Shown here: in pieces, positions 44,214 through 52,838 of the stretch | Layout of the letters: each line of letters starts with the position of its first letter | Position numbering within the stretch: the first letter of the stretch is position 1 | DNA from: an uncultured Eubacteriales bacterium | Lineage (GTDB): Bacteria > Bacillota > Clostridia > Oscillospirales > CAG-382 | DNA: 64,000 nucleotides | Assembly (NCBI GenBank): GCA_934444645.1 | Contig: CAKSCV010000009.1 | Location: 41,114-105,113, forward strand | Direction of reading: 5' to 3' | Notes under the pieces: generated by a model | What the model was told of the DNA's origin: nothing | Databases searched by the model: none | Seen by the model: the letters and a program-made list of their open reading frames with translations, nothing else | Program-made: the position numbers and the translations under genes

Positions 44214-45638
44214 TCAGCCTAAAATTACGAGTGGAATGAGTGCCGTATCGGCATGACCTTCACAGGTGATTTCAATAATCACACGGTTTTGCGCGTCTAC
44301 CGTGTCACCGGCCTTGATGACATATTCACCGACGGCAATGTTGCCCATGTGCTTGACCGAAATGTCCCGCTTGCCGCGGTACGACCAGCCCTCCGGCAGG
44401 ATAAAGCGAACCGAAAAATGCTTCTGTGAACGGAAGCGGTTGTTGAGCGACAGCTTGATGCCAAGCTCTTCGCCCGGCGCAAGCACCGGTTCGCGCTCCA
44501 GATCTACCCAAGTTTCGGCAAGCACCGATTCGGTGCGGAAGGAATAGTCGGAATGCGCGGCAAGTAAATCCGAAAAAGCCTTGCCTTTGAATTTCTCACT
44601 GTCTGCCGCGTCGATCTCGGTTTCACCGTCGGTAACGGCAACCGGCTTTCCGGCAAGCATTACGGCGTGCAGCTCCATAATTTTGTCAGTCAGCGCCGTG
44701 CAGGACAGCGGAATGCCGTAGGCCGCGCCGCGGTTGATGGCGACCGTCACAATCTTGTCGCCGATATACGCCTTCCAATCCTCAGGAATAACCTTCGTGC
44801 CGCCGATGATGCCGAGAAGCGAACCAACCGTCGCACCCGTGCAGTCGGTGTCGTCGCCGCAGTTGATGGCGGTGAGCATCGTCTTTTTGAAATCACCGTC
44901 ACCGTAAAGAAGACCGATTACCGCATATGCCACATTGGTCGGAGCCTGAAACCAGCCGAGATCCTTGAAGCTTAGTGCCATGTCGGTAACCATGTTGCGT
45001 GCTTCCAACCACGTTTTGCCGCTGTCATGCGCTTCAATGACCGTGCGGATGAATTTGGCGAAGCGGCAATCCTCCGGGATTTTGGAAAGGCCGATCTCGA
45101 TTAACGCGCGAAGATCGGAAATAACAAATGCCGCACTTTCCATCGCAGCCACAAAAATCGTTGCATATGTGCCGTCGCCCTTGCCGTGGTCAACGCAAGA
45201 ATCCATATAGCCGTAGCGAATGGTTTCCTCCACCAGACCCGGATTTAAGCATGCCCAGACCTCGGTGCGGATCCATGCGCCGTTGGAGTGCTTCCATTCG
45301 TTCTCATATTCACCCGAAAACGGCGGAATCAAACCGCGCGTCATGTTGCTTTTTCCGACCCCATATTCGTTCCAATACGGGGAAATATATTCGAGCCAGT
45401 ATTCGCCGAGCACGCGTTCATGGATGTCTCTGCCGCGTTCCATGACGGCAAGCAGCCAGATGAGCTGCAGGTCGAGGTCGTCGTTGGGCAGGGGATTGCC
45501 GGGTTCGGAGTTGAAGCCGGTCACATCGAGCACCTCGCGTCTTCCTTCAAAAGGCGTGCCGAGTGTGCCGCCAATGTTTTTGCCGAGCCAGCACGCGTAA
45601 ATTTTGTCGCGCAGCTCCGCTTTGTTGAATTTTGTCAT
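44214..45638 (-). CDS. ADP-ribosylglycohydrolase (DraG/ARH) family protein with extra C-terminal domain
   Basis: 474 residues, against about 300 for ordinary DraG. The N-terminal all-helical domain (about 1-330) has CWLGKNIGGTLGTPFEG, the metal-binding NDDLDLQLIWLL (usual TDDT) and the second metal cluster NCGDDTDCTGATVGSLLG. A beta-rich domain (about 365-474) follows. The family removes ADP-ribose from proteins or small molecules, but long members of gut Firmicutes often sit among glycan genes, so the substrate is open. The ATG at 45638 has GGAGAG seven bases ahead; the frame upstream to 45728 overlaps the promoter. Monocistronic. Confidence 0.82.
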   Translation of the reverse strand: MTKFNKAELRDKIYACWLGKNIGGTLGTPFEGRREVLDVTGFNSEPGNPLPNDDLDLQLIWLLAVMERGRDIHERVLGEYWLEYISPYWNEYGVGKSNMTRGLIPPFSGEYENEWKHSNGAWIRTEVWACLNPGLVEETIRYGYMDSCVDHGKGDGTYATIFVAAMESAAFVISDLRALIEIGLSKIPEDCRFAKFIRTVIEAHDSGKTWLEARNMVTDMALSFKDLGWFQAPTNVAYAVIGLLYGDGDFKKTMLTAINCGDDTDCTGATVGSLLGIIGGTKVIPEDWKAYIGDKIVTVAINRGAAYGIPLSCTALTDKIMELHAVMLAGKPVAVTDGETEIDAADSEKFKGKAFSDLLAAHSDYSFRTESVLAETWVDLEREPVLAPGEELGIKLSLNNRFRSQKHFSVRFILPEGWSYRGKRDISVKHMGNIAVGEYVIKAGDTVDAQNRVIIEITCEGHADTALIPLVILG

Positions 45639-45689
45639 GTCATCACTCTCCGTTTGTTCGTAATGGTGCGAAGATTTTTCTTCAACAGA

Positions 45690-45718
45690 ACAATAACATA
45701 CTTTGACACACCTGTCAA
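45690..45718 (-). promoter_or_regulatory. Promoter and palindromic operator candidate
   Basis: Minus strand TTGACA (45713-45718), 17-base spacer, TATTGT (45690-45695). The palindrome TTGACA CACC TGTCAA (45703-45718) covers the -35 element and could be a repressor site. Confidence 0.6.
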
Positions 45719-45965
45719 GCACAATCACGGAAAACAGTCGAAAAACACAAATTTTTTTGGATAGATTTGCTTATAACGGCAGGTTTTTCATGGTGTTATC
45801 CGTCAAAATAAGCATATACTATCGACGTAAGCAAAAAGCGTTTTTGCCGGAAGCCGATTTTCCGACATAAATGCTGGTCGGAAATTTCGGCGCTTGATCT
45901 TTCAGACGGCTTACATGGCAGAGTTTGCGTCCTGCGTACGGACGCGGAAAGCATGGTAAAAAACT
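45719..45965 (+). other. Leader-like region before the 131-residue orphan gene
   Basis: It contains TATACT at 45815-45820 without a good -35, then segments that can pair: CCGAC with GTCGG (about 45865-45885) and GCGTCC with GGACGC (about 45926-45945). No known RNA class was recognised. Confidence 0.35.
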
Positions 45966-46361
45966 ATGCAAAACGATAGATTTTCGCCTCAAAGCGAGCA
46001 TATGGCTCGTTTGAAGCATTCCCATCCGAATTTTGCCAATCATTCGGATGAGGTTCCGGATCTGACGGATGATATTCACCGCGAATTTCAAGAGGGTTAC
46101 CGCAATGAAGTTCTAAATGAAATTCCCGCCAAACGACCGGATTCCCAAACGTATTCTTACAGAACCAAAACGAATCGGATCAAGCTTCGCATACTCGACG
46201 GAATGGACAGTATTTGCGAAAAGAAAGGTTCCGAAGCGCAGAACAAAGCCATATACTATGACTCCTACGACGTGAAGAAAACCGATCCGGACGGCAGTTA
46301 TACGGGCGTTCCGACCGAACCGTTCGGAAGCGAACCGGTACAGGACGCCGATGACCTGTAA
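45966..46361 (+). CDS. Hypothetical hydrophilic protein
   Basis: 131 residues, not recognised. It is rich in Asp, Glu, Ser, Asn and Tyr, with no membrane segment or signal peptide, and ends in an acidic tail (VQDADDL). It has no cysteine motif apart from a single Cys in MDSICEKK. Much of it is likely disordered. The ribosome site before the ATG is poor; an internal ATG at codon 13 is possible. A hairpin with a T-run follows 12 bases after the stop, which supports a real transcription unit. It lies alone between divergent neighbours. Confidence 0.5.
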   Translation: MQNDRFSPQSEHMARLKHSHPNFANHSDEVPDLTDDIHREFQEGYRNEVLNEIPAKRPDSQTYSYRTKTNRIKLRILDGMDSICEKKGSEAQNKAIYYDSYDVKKTDPDGSYTGVPTEPFGSEPVQDADDL

Positions 46362-46372
46362 GACGTGAGCGG

Positions 46373-46405
46373 AAAACCGACAGAATTGTATTTCTGCCGG
46401 TTTTT
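46373..46405 (+). terminator. Terminator after the orphan gene
   Basis: AAAACCG-ACAGAA pairs with TTCTG-CCGGTTTT around TTGTAT, followed by T residues. Confidence 0.7.
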
Positions 46406-46419
46406 CTTTGTCAAAAAAC

Positions 46420-46448
46420 TTGATTTTTCCGGTGCAAACCGTTATAAT
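46420..46448 (+). promoter_or_regulatory. Promoter of the esterase/FAD enzyme pair
   Basis: TTGATT (46420-46425), 17-base spacer, TATAAT (46443-46448). Confidence 0.75.
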
Positions 46449-46480
46449 AAAGCCATACTTTACAAGGAGCTTGATATATC

Positions 46481-47110
46481 ATGGAAGAAAAAATCTATAA
46501 GCACCCGTATTTCGGCGAAATCAATTATCTGTTGGATATCCCCGAAAAATACAAAAACACCTCCGGTGCGCCGCTTTTGGTGTTTCTTCACGGTGCCGGT
46601 GAACGCGGCAGAGACCATGCGCTTCTCTATCGCCAAGGCCCGCCGCGCTATATTCGCGAGGGAATCAAGTCGGTGGATGCCATTACGCTCTGTCCCCAAT
46701 GCCCGACCGAATACATATGGAACGATATTGTGATTTTCCTCAAGGATTTTATCGATTCGATCATCGCAGAATATCAAATCGACCGCACGCGCGTGTCGCT
46801 TACCGGCATCAGCATGGGCGGCTATGGCACCTGGGAAATGGCCATGTGCTATCCGGAAATGTTCCGCAAGATCGCGCCGGTCTGCGGCGGCGGAACGCCG
46901 TGGCGTGCGTGGCAGATACAGGCCAAGATCCGCGCTTTCCACGGTGATCTCGACGACGTTGTACCGCCGGAAAGCTCGTATCAGATGGTGGATGCCGCTC
47001 TGAACGCAGGAAAAGATGCCTCGCTCACGATTTTCCACCATGTAAATCATGGCAGCTGGGATCCGGCTTATCTCACAACCAACGTCATCGATTGGTTGAC
47101 GGAGGATTAG
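46481..47110 (+). CDS. Alpha/beta hydrolase, esterase/phospholipase-carboxylesterase type
   Basis: 209 residues, no signal peptide. The oxyanion strand is LLVFLHGAGERGRD, the nucleophile elbow GISMGGYG, an Asp in FHGDLDDVVPPE and the last-turn His in VNHGSWDP. This is the compact form of the CE1-like and carboxylesterase group. It probably cleaves an acyl ester on a sugar or small molecule. AAGGAG lies 11 bases before the ATG. The next gene begins two bases after its stop. Confidence 0.82.
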   Translation: MEEKIYKHPYFGEINYLLDIPEKYKNTSGAPLLVFLHGAGERGRDHALLYRQGPPRYIREGIKSVDAITLCPQCPTEYIWNDIVIFLKDFIDSIIAEYQIDRTRVSLTGISMGGYGTWEMAMCYPEMFRKIAPVCGGGTPWRAWQIQAKIRAFHGDLDDVVPPESSYQMVDAALNAGKDASLTIFHHVNHGSWDPAYLTTNVIDWLTED

Positions 47111-47112
47111 TT

Positions 47113-48453
47113 GTGGATTATATCAAAGAACCCGAAAAGCTGCTGCCGGTGCGCTATGAAGCCGATGTTTTTGTCGCGGGCGGCAGCTGCACGGGGCTTT
47201 TCGCCGCCGTCCGTGCGGCAAGGCTCGGCGCACACGTCGTTCTCGTCGAACGGCAGAATATGCTTGGCGGCACGGCAACTGCCGGACTTGTCAATATTTG
47301 GCACAGCTTAAAGGATACCGATTACAAAGAGCAGGTCATTGCCGGCTTAACGGCGGAGGTGACGGAACGGTTGGTGAAATGCGGCGCGGCGTTTGTGAGG
47401 GACGATCCGTCGGTCGGCATTTGCTTTGACCCGAACCGGCTTGCGTTTGAGTTGGATCGCCTTGCCGCGGAAAACCGTATTGCCGTGCTCTTTCATACGC
47501 TCTGCACCGGTGTGCTTACCGATGAAAATGACCGCATTTGCGCGGCAATCATCGAAAATAAGGATGGCAGAAGTGCCGTTAAGGCCGACTTTTTCATCGA
47601 TGCAACGGGCGACGGCGACCTCGCAAAATGCTTAAAGCTGCCGTTCTACCGGAACGACTATATCCAACCGCCGACACCGTGCTTTTTCTTACATGGCAGA
47701 ACCGAAGGCATCGATATCGGCCGGTTGATCAAGGAACACGGAAGCGAATACGGTCTGCCGGACGATTTCGGCTGGGGCGGCGGTGTTCCGGGTGTGCCGG
47801 ACACCGAGCTGCGTGCTGATTTTCACATTTTCGGTAAACAGGGCGATGTGGCTGAGGAGCTGTCGCATATCGAAGCCGAAGGCCGCAGAAAGGCGTATGC
47901 GCTTGTTGCTCTGCTTCGCCGATATACTGAAATTCCGGCTTCTGTCTGCGCTCTTTCGCAGTCTGCCGGTATCCGGGAAAGCGTGCATTTCGAAACCGTA
48001 AGGCAGGCTTTGGGACGTGAGCTGTTACACGGCGAACGCTATGCGGACGCGGTGTTAAACGGCACATATCGGGTCGATGTCCATGACCAGGACGGTGCGG
48101 TGACCTTCAAATACTTAAACGGCGACGCCGTGCGCATTTTCGGTGCGGCGCATGAACAAACGCAGTGGAATTGGCGCGAAAAAGAGGGACTTTCCGGTGA
48201 ACCTGCCAAGTTTTATCAAGTGCCGTTCGAAATCCTGGTGCAAAACCGGTATGCCAACTTTATCGCGGTCGGCCGTATGCTTCACGCCGATAGGGAAGCG
48301 TTCGGCGCCTTGCGCGTCATGGTAAACCTGAATCAGCTCGGCGAAGCTGCCGGGACAGCGGCATATCTGTGTCTGACCGGAAACAAGGTTCTTTCCGCGC
48401 TCGACGGAAAACGTGTGCGCGAATGCCTAAAACAAGGCGGCTCTGCACTGTAA
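47113..48453 (+). CDS. FAD-dependent oxidoreductase (FAD_oxidored/FixC-like family)
   Basis: 446 residues. The N-terminal dinucleotide fold is DVFVAGGSCTGLFAAVRAAR, a variant of GxGxxG in which a Ser-Cys replaces the second Gly region, followed by VVLVERQNMLGGTATAGLV. DATGDGDLAK is the second FAD-contact strand, and GRMLHADREAFGALRV near the end is characteristic of the FAD-dependent oxidoreductase family often linked to glycan use. The start is GTG at 47113, seven bases after GGAGG, directly after the esterase stop. The substrate is unknown. Confidence 0.82.
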   Translation: MDYIKEPEKLLPVRYEADVFVAGGSCTGLFAAVRAARLGAHVVLVERQNMLGGTATAGLVNIWHSLKDTDYKEQVIAGLTAEVTERLVKCGAAFVRDDPSVGICFDPNRLAFELDRLAAENRIAVLFHTLCTGVLTDENDRICAAIIENKDGRSAVKADFFIDATGDGDLAKCLKLPFYRNDYIQPPTPCFFLHGRTEGIDIGRLIKEHGSEYGLPDDFGWGGGVPGVPDTELRADFHIFGKQGDVAEELSHIEAEGRRKAYALVALLRRYTEIPASVCALSQSAGIRESVHFETVRQALGRELLHGERYADAVLNGTYRVDVHDQDGAVTFKYLNGDAVRIFGAAHEQTQWNWREKEGLSGEPAKFYQVPFEILVQNRYANFIAVGRMLHADREAFGALRVMVNLNQLGEAAGTAAYLCLTGNKVLSALDGKRVRECLKQGGSAL

Positions 48454-48465
48454 CTCTGTATATGC

Positions 48466-48505
48466 AAAAGCGGCACGAAGGAAGAATTCTTCTTTCGTGC
48501 CGCTT
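48466..48505. terminator. Bidirectional terminator
   Basis: AAGCGGCACGAA and TTCGTGCCGCTT, with an inner GAAGAATTCTTC palindrome, form a long stem between convergent genes. Confidence 0.88.
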
Positions 48506-48514
48506 GTTTGCCCG

Positions 48515-49903
48515 TTAAGCTTCTTGCAGTGCTTTGTCGGCATATTGCGCTTCGTTCATGGCAAAATGCTTCTTTTTTGTGGTTAAATAGATAATGGTGG
48601 AGAGAACGACCGAAACGATCCAGGTGAGCGGCCAGGAAATAAACAGCGCAAGCAGCGTGTGATACGCCTTAAACACCGTGAAAATCCACACAATGCGTAC
48701 AAGTCCCACCGAAACGACCGTGATGATGGTGGGCGGCCAGGACGAACCGATGCCGCGCAGCGTGTTGACAAGCACCTCGTGCAGTCCGCAAATGAAGTAG
48801 GTGCTTGCAATCAATTGCATACGAATCCAACCGTAAGCGACGGCTTGCGGATCATGCGGCTGGTAAATCTGCAATAACGGCTCATGGAAGATGAGCACCG
48901 CAATGCCCATGCTCACGCCTACGACGGTTGACATGATGCAGGCGTTGATAAGAACCTTGTCCACGCGCTTGTATTGCCTTGCACCGTAGTTCTGCCCGGC
49001 AAAGTTGAGCGCCGTTACCGCCACCGCGTTCATGGCTGTATACATGAAGCCTTCAATGCTGGAGGATGCCGAGCTGCCGCCGACGACAGCCACATCGTGA
49101 AACGAGTTGACGGCTGATTGGATGATGACGTTGGAAACCGAGAACAAAAGTCCCTGAATGCCGGACGGAATGCCGTAATTGAGCACTTTTTTCAGCTTGT
49201 CGCCGTGAATCTTCAACTCCCTGACGGTCAAGCGGATACTGTCGCCGGAATTGGCAAGCAGATAGAAGCCGCACGCCGCATTGATGACCGAACCGATGGT
49301 GGTCGCAAGCGCAACACCGGCAACCGACATATGCAGCACAGCTACAAAGAAAATGTTTAAGATGACGTTGACCGCGCCGCTGATAACCAGTATGTAGAAC
49401 GGACGCTTGGTGTCGCCGGTCGCGCGTAAAATGCCGGCAGCGAAATTGTAAAACAGCATGAACGGCGTACCGACAAAGATGATTTGCAGATATAGCGCGG
49501 ACATATCGAGAATATCCTCATGCGTGTCCATCAATATTAACGCATCTTTGACAAAGAAAATGCCGATAAGCCCCACAATCACACCGGCGATTAAGGAAAA
49601 CAGCACACAGGTGTGTACCGTCTCGGACACATTTTTGCCGTCGCGCGCGCCATAGTATTGTGCAACACAGATGCAGCCGCCGCCGGCAATGGCCACAAAC
49701 AGCGTGACAAACAGATTGTATAGGGAACCCGTCGCGCCGACCGCCGCAAACGCATCATGACTGTCAAACTGACCGATGACCACAAGATCGGCGGCGTTGT
49801 ATAAAAGCTGTAAAAAGTTTGTGAGTATGATCGGAATGGTATACCGAATCATGTTTTTCATTAAATGCCCGGAACACATATCAATGTTCTTTGTTTTTGC
49901 CAT
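48515..49903 (-). CDS. MATE-family efflux transporter
   Basis: 462 residues, 12 helices in two homologous halves. MIRYTIPIILTNFLQLLYNAAD at the start and GQNYGARQYKRVDKVL at the start of the second half mark it as a NorM/DinF-type multidrug and toxin exporter, coupled to sodium or protons. GAGGTGG precedes the ATG. It has its own promoter downstream of spoIIID. The exported compound is not predictable. Confidence 0.88.
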   Translation of the reverse strand: MAKTKNIDMCSGHLMKNMIRYTIPIILTNFLQLLYNAADLVVIGQFDSHDAFAAVGATGSLYNLFVTLFVAIAGGGCICVAQYYGARDGKNVSETVHTCVLFSLIAGVIVGLIGIFFVKDALILMDTHEDILDMSALYLQIIFVGTPFMLFYNFAAGILRATGDTKRPFYILVISGAVNVILNIFFVAVLHMSVAGVALATTIGSVINAACGFYLLANSGDSIRLTVRELKIHGDKLKKVLNYGIPSGIQGLLFSVSNVIIQSAVNSFHDVAVVGGSSASSSIEGFMYTAMNAVAVTALNFAGQNYGARQYKRVDKVLINACIMSTVVGVSMGIAVLIFHEPLLQIYQPHDPQAVAYGWIRMQLIASTYFICGLHEVLVNTLRGIGSSWPPTIITVVSVGLVRIVWIFTVFKAYHTLLALFISWPLTWIVSVVLSTIIYLTTKKKHFAMNEAQYADKALQEA

Positions 49904-49970
49904 GCAACCACCTCAAAATCGTTTGTCTGCCGGGATTTTCGAAACGAATGCAGACAATGCAGACATTGAG

Positions 49971-49998
49971 ATTATACACCTTTACACAAAAAAGTCAA
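49971..49998 (-). promoter_or_regulatory. Promoter of the MATE gene
   Basis: Minus strand TTGACT (49993-49998), 16-base spacer, TATAAT (49971-49976). Direct repeats TGCAGACA at 49949-49956 and 49958-49965 (plus-strand reading) lie just downstream. Confidence 0.65.
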
Positions 49999-50034
49999 GC
50001 CAAAAAGCGCGCTTTTGAAAACTTTTCCTCTTAT

Positions 50035-50364
50035 TCATAAATACTTTGCTTTGTGTCGGCTTGTTTTTGGAAAGTTTGACTCCGGTTTCTCCGGTTGCCG
50101 GTTTTCCTTCATTTCTTCATATTTGTGCTTGGTGGCAAGACCGCCGCGCATATGCCGTTCGGCCTTGTTGCGGTCTAACACCGTGCGCACCTTTTCAAAC
50201 AAAACACCGTCAATTTCTGCCAGACGCGTGGTCATGTCCTTATGCACGGTGGATTTGCTGAGTCCAAAGCGAACGGCTGCCGCACGCACGGTTTGTCCGG
50301 TCTCGGTTATGTATTCGGCACAGCGGACGGTTCGTTCGTCGTAAGCATCTAAGGTTTTGTACAT
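50035..50364 (-). CDS. spoIIID: Sporulation transcription factor SpoIIID
   Basis: 109 residues. ERTVRCAEYITETGQTVRAA, the helix-turn-helix VRFGLSKSTVHKDMTTRL and RHMRGGLATKHKYEEMKE follow B. subtilis SpoIIID closely in order and content. SpoIIID is the mother-cell DNA-binding protein that adjusts the sigma-E regulon and helps switch on sigma-K. About 20 extra polar residues extend the C-terminus beyond the usual 90 or so. The ATG at 50364 has GGAGGGAG close upstream; the frame to 50412 is rejected. A sigma-E-like promoter lies in front. This is the clearest sign that the organism forms endospores. Confidence 0.93.
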   Translation of the reverse strand: MYKTLDAYDERTVRCAEYITETGQTVRAAAVRFGLSKSTVHKDMTTRLAEIDGVLFEKVRTVLDRNKAERHMRGGLATKHKYEEMKENRQPEKPESNFPKTSRHKAKYL

Positions 50365-50401
50365 GAAACTCCCTCCGTATACGTTTGTTGTCTTTGCTAT
50401 C

Positions 50402-50431
50402 ACTATATGCATCCGAGAGGGAAAAGTATGA
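50402..50431 (-). promoter_or_regulatory. Sigma-E-type promoter of spoIIID
   Basis: Minus strand TCATACT (50425-50431; consensus KMATATT), 15-base spacer, CATATAGT (50402-50409; consensus CATACANT). No sigma-A hexamers fit at this place. Confidence 0.6.
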
Positions 50432-50521
50432 TGCCAAAAAAGTTTTTTGCGTGCGGATTTTTACATGGCAAGGTTGTCAATGATTTCAAACAAACCGACA
50501 TAAATGAAAAATCAAAACGCC

Positions 50522-50618
50522 GTTCGTTCAAATTGCGTCCGATTTCACAGAAATTTCAGATAATTATCGCCGCTTTTGCATAATCGAACACTCTATTATG
50601 CAAAATGTTTGAACGAAC
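50522..50618. promoter_or_regulatory. Nested inverted repeats upstream of pckA
   Basis: Outer pair GTTCGTTCAAA (50522-50532) and TTTGAACGAAC (50608-50618). Inner pair TTTTGCATAAT (50574-50584) and ATTATGCAAAA (50595-50605). Both pairs are perfect 11-mers. They lie 30 to 130 bases before the promoter, so they are likely protein-binding sites. Confidence 0.55.
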
Positions 50619-50650
50619 ATTTAATTTTTAGGTAAATTTTGAGAATTCTC

Positions 50651-50678
50651 TTGCTTTTTCGCGTAAGTGTGCTATAAT
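50651..50678 (+). promoter_or_regulatory. Promoter of the PEP carboxykinase gene
   Basis: TTGCTT (50651-50656), 16-base spacer, TATAAT (50673-50678). A leader of about 105 bases precedes GGAGG and the ATG. Confidence 0.7.
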
Positions 50679-50791
50679 TTATAATGCTTGAAGTTGTGGT
50701 GTTTTTGAAACGACAATTTTTTAACAAGCATACGTCCTATCAAATACGACAATAATAATAACAGCTTTTGCTGTAATGGAGGTATTAGGAA

Positions 50792-52570
50792 ATGACTGAG
50801 AACAAGTATGTAAAGCAGTGGGTTGCCGAAATGGCGGAACTTACCGCTCCGGACGCTGTCGTTTGGATTACCGGTGAAGAGGATCAGGCTGAAAAGCTTC
50901 GTCAGGAAGCCATAAAGACCGGCGAGATCATCAAATTAAATGAAGAAAAGCTTCCGAACTGCTATCTTCACAGAACCGCCATCAACGATGTGGCCCGTGT
51001 GGAAAACCGCACCTTTATCTGCACCACCAAGCGCGAAGATGCCGGCCCTACCAACAACTGGATGAGCCCGGATGAATGCAAAGCAAAGCTGCTTCCTTTA
51101 TATAAAGGCTCAATGCGCGGCAAGACCATGTACGTGATTCCGTATTCCATGGGCGTGCTCGGCTCCGATTTCTCAAAGATCGGTATTGAGCTTACCGACT
51201 CGATCTATGTCGTGCTCAATATGCTTATCATGACCCGTGCCGGCAAGGCTTGCCTTGACCAGCTCGGCGACAGCCCTTATTTCATCAAGGGTCTTCATGC
51301 CAAGGCTAACCTCGATGAAGAAAACCGTTATATCGTTCATTTCCCGGAAGAGAACACCATTTGGTCGATCAACTCCGGTTACGGCGGAAACGTTCTGCTC
51401 GGCAAAAAGTGCTTTGCCCTCAGAATTGCTTCCTACCTCGGCAGAAAAGAAGGCTGGATGGCTGAGCATATGCTTATCCTCGGCGTCGAATATCCGAACG
51501 GCGAAACCAAATATGTTTCGGCTGCCTTCCCGTCGGCTTGCGGCAAGACCAACCTTGCAATGCTGATTCCGCCGAAAATGTACCGTGATAAGGGCTACAA
51601 GGTATGGTGCGTCGGCGACGATATTGCTTGGATCCGTATCAGTAAGGACGGCAGAATGTACGCTGTCAATCCGGAAAACGGCTTCTTCGGCGTTGCTCCG
51701 GGTACCAACGAAAAATCCAATCCGAATGCTCTTGCCACCACCAAGAGAGATACCATCTTTACCAACGTTGTGCATAACCTCGATGACAACACCGTTTGGT
51801 GGGAAGGTCTTGACAACAATCCTCCCAAAAATGCCATCGACTGGAAGGGCAACAAGTGGGATTACACCAAGTACGACAAGAAGGACAAGAGCACCTGCGG
51901 CGCTCATCCGAACTCGCGCTTTACCGCAAAGGCAATCAACTGCCCGTGTATTTCCAAGGAATTCAACAATCCGGCCGGTGTACCGCTTGAAGCCATCATC
52001 TTTGGCGGACGCCGCGCAAAGACCGCTCCGCTCGTATACGAATCACGTTCTTGGCAGCATGGTACGTTTGTCGGTTCTATCATGGCCTCCGAAACCACTG
52101 CAGCTGCTGCCGGTGCGGTCGGCGTCGTAAGACGTGACCCGATGGCTATGCTTCCGTTCTGCGGCTACAACATGGGTGAATACTTTGCACATTGGCTCGA
52201 AATGGGTAAAAAGGCAGCACATGCTCCGAAGATCTTCCACGTCAACTGGTTCCGTACCGATAAGGATGGCAACTTCATTTGGCCGGGCTTTGGCGACAAC
52301 TTCCGTGTACTTCTTTGGATCCTCGACCGCTGCGCAGGCAAGGCTGATGCTGTGGATTCCGCTATCGGCTATCTGCCGAAGCCGGAGGATATCGATACCG
52401 AAGGTCTTGATATCAGTGCCGATACCATGAAGGATCTGCTCACGGTGGATACCGAGAGCTGGCTTGCCGACCTCGACAGCATCAAGGCGTTCTACGCCAA
52501 GATCGGCGACACCATGCCGAAGGGCCTTCTTGACGAGCTTGCAACCCTCGAAGCTAATCTTAAGAAATAA
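50792..52570 (+). CDS. pckG: Phosphoenolpyruvate carboxykinase (GTP)
   Basis: 592 residues, the GTP-dependent type: P-loop FPSACGKTNLAML with the reactive Cys of GTP-type enzymes, GDDIAWI metal site, GFFGVAPGT, and the nucleotide-binding FGGRR near residue 405. It interconverts oxaloacetate and PEP. In anaerobes with succinate or propionate fermentation it often runs in the carboxylating direction. ATP-type enzyme is more frequent in Firmicutes, so the GTP type is a useful taxonomic hint. Smooth Ala-, Gly-rich codon usage and a long leader suggest high expression. A terminator follows. Confidence 0.95.
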   Translation: MTENKYVKQWVAEMAELTAPDAVVWITGEEDQAEKLRQEAIKTGEIIKLNEEKLPNCYLHRTAINDVARVENRTFICTTKREDAGPTNNWMSPDECKAKLLPLYKGSMRGKTMYVIPYSMGVLGSDFSKIGIELTDSIYVVLNMLIMTRAGKACLDQLGDSPYFIKGLHAKANLDEENRYIVHFPEENTIWSINSGYGGNVLLGKKCFALRIASYLGRKEGWMAEHMLILGVEYPNGETKYVSAAFPSACGKTNLAMLIPPKMYRDKGYKVWCVGDDIAWIRISKDGRMYAVNPENGFFGVAPGTNEKSNPNALATTKRDTIFTNVVHNLDDNTVWWEGLDNNPPKNAIDWKGNKWDYTKYDKKDKSTCGAHPNSRFTAKAINCPCISKEFNNPAGVPLEAIIFGGRRAKTAPLVYESRSWQHGTFVGSIMASETTAAAAGAVGVVRRDPMAMLPFCGYNMGEYFAHWLEMGKKAAHAPKIFHVNWFRTDKDGNFIWPGFGDNFRVLLWILDRCAGKADAVDSAIGYLPKPEDIDTEGLDISADTMKDLLTVDTESWLADLDSIKAFYAKIGDTMPKGLLDELATLEANLKK

Positions 52571-52583
52571 TTGCATTGACAGC

Positions 52584-52613
52584 AAAAAAGTCCACCGAAA
52601 GGTGGGCTTTTTT
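52584..52613 (+). terminator. Terminator of the PEP carboxykinase gene
   Basis: AAAAAAGTCCACC, GAAA tetraloop, GGTGGGCTTTTTT. Confidence 0.92.
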
Positions 52614-52761
52614 GTATGCTGCAAGGCGGCAAAAAATGTTGCGGAAGCAACAAAGATATAGCCGCCGGGCGGCGGAAGGATTTAAGTTTGTTTGTGCGAA
52701 GTTGCCATTGCGGTGCGCTGGTTCGAGGTTTGCAAAACCTCGAAGCTTCCTGCGAGGGAGT

Positions 52762-52838
52762 ACGAGTTGTCACTTTTTGCATCGTGCAAAAAGTAACCAA
52801 AAAGCACGCGGGACTCCGTCCTGCGACCTCGATTCAAA
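52762..52838 (+). repeat. 77-bp block identical in both repeat elements (second site)
   Basis: Identical to 43190-43266, with its hairpin at 52772-52794. Confidence 0.92.

Noticed and set aside
45954..45980. Nine-codon leader peptide overlapping the orphan gene start
   Set aside because: No ribosome site at proper distance; could easily be chance.
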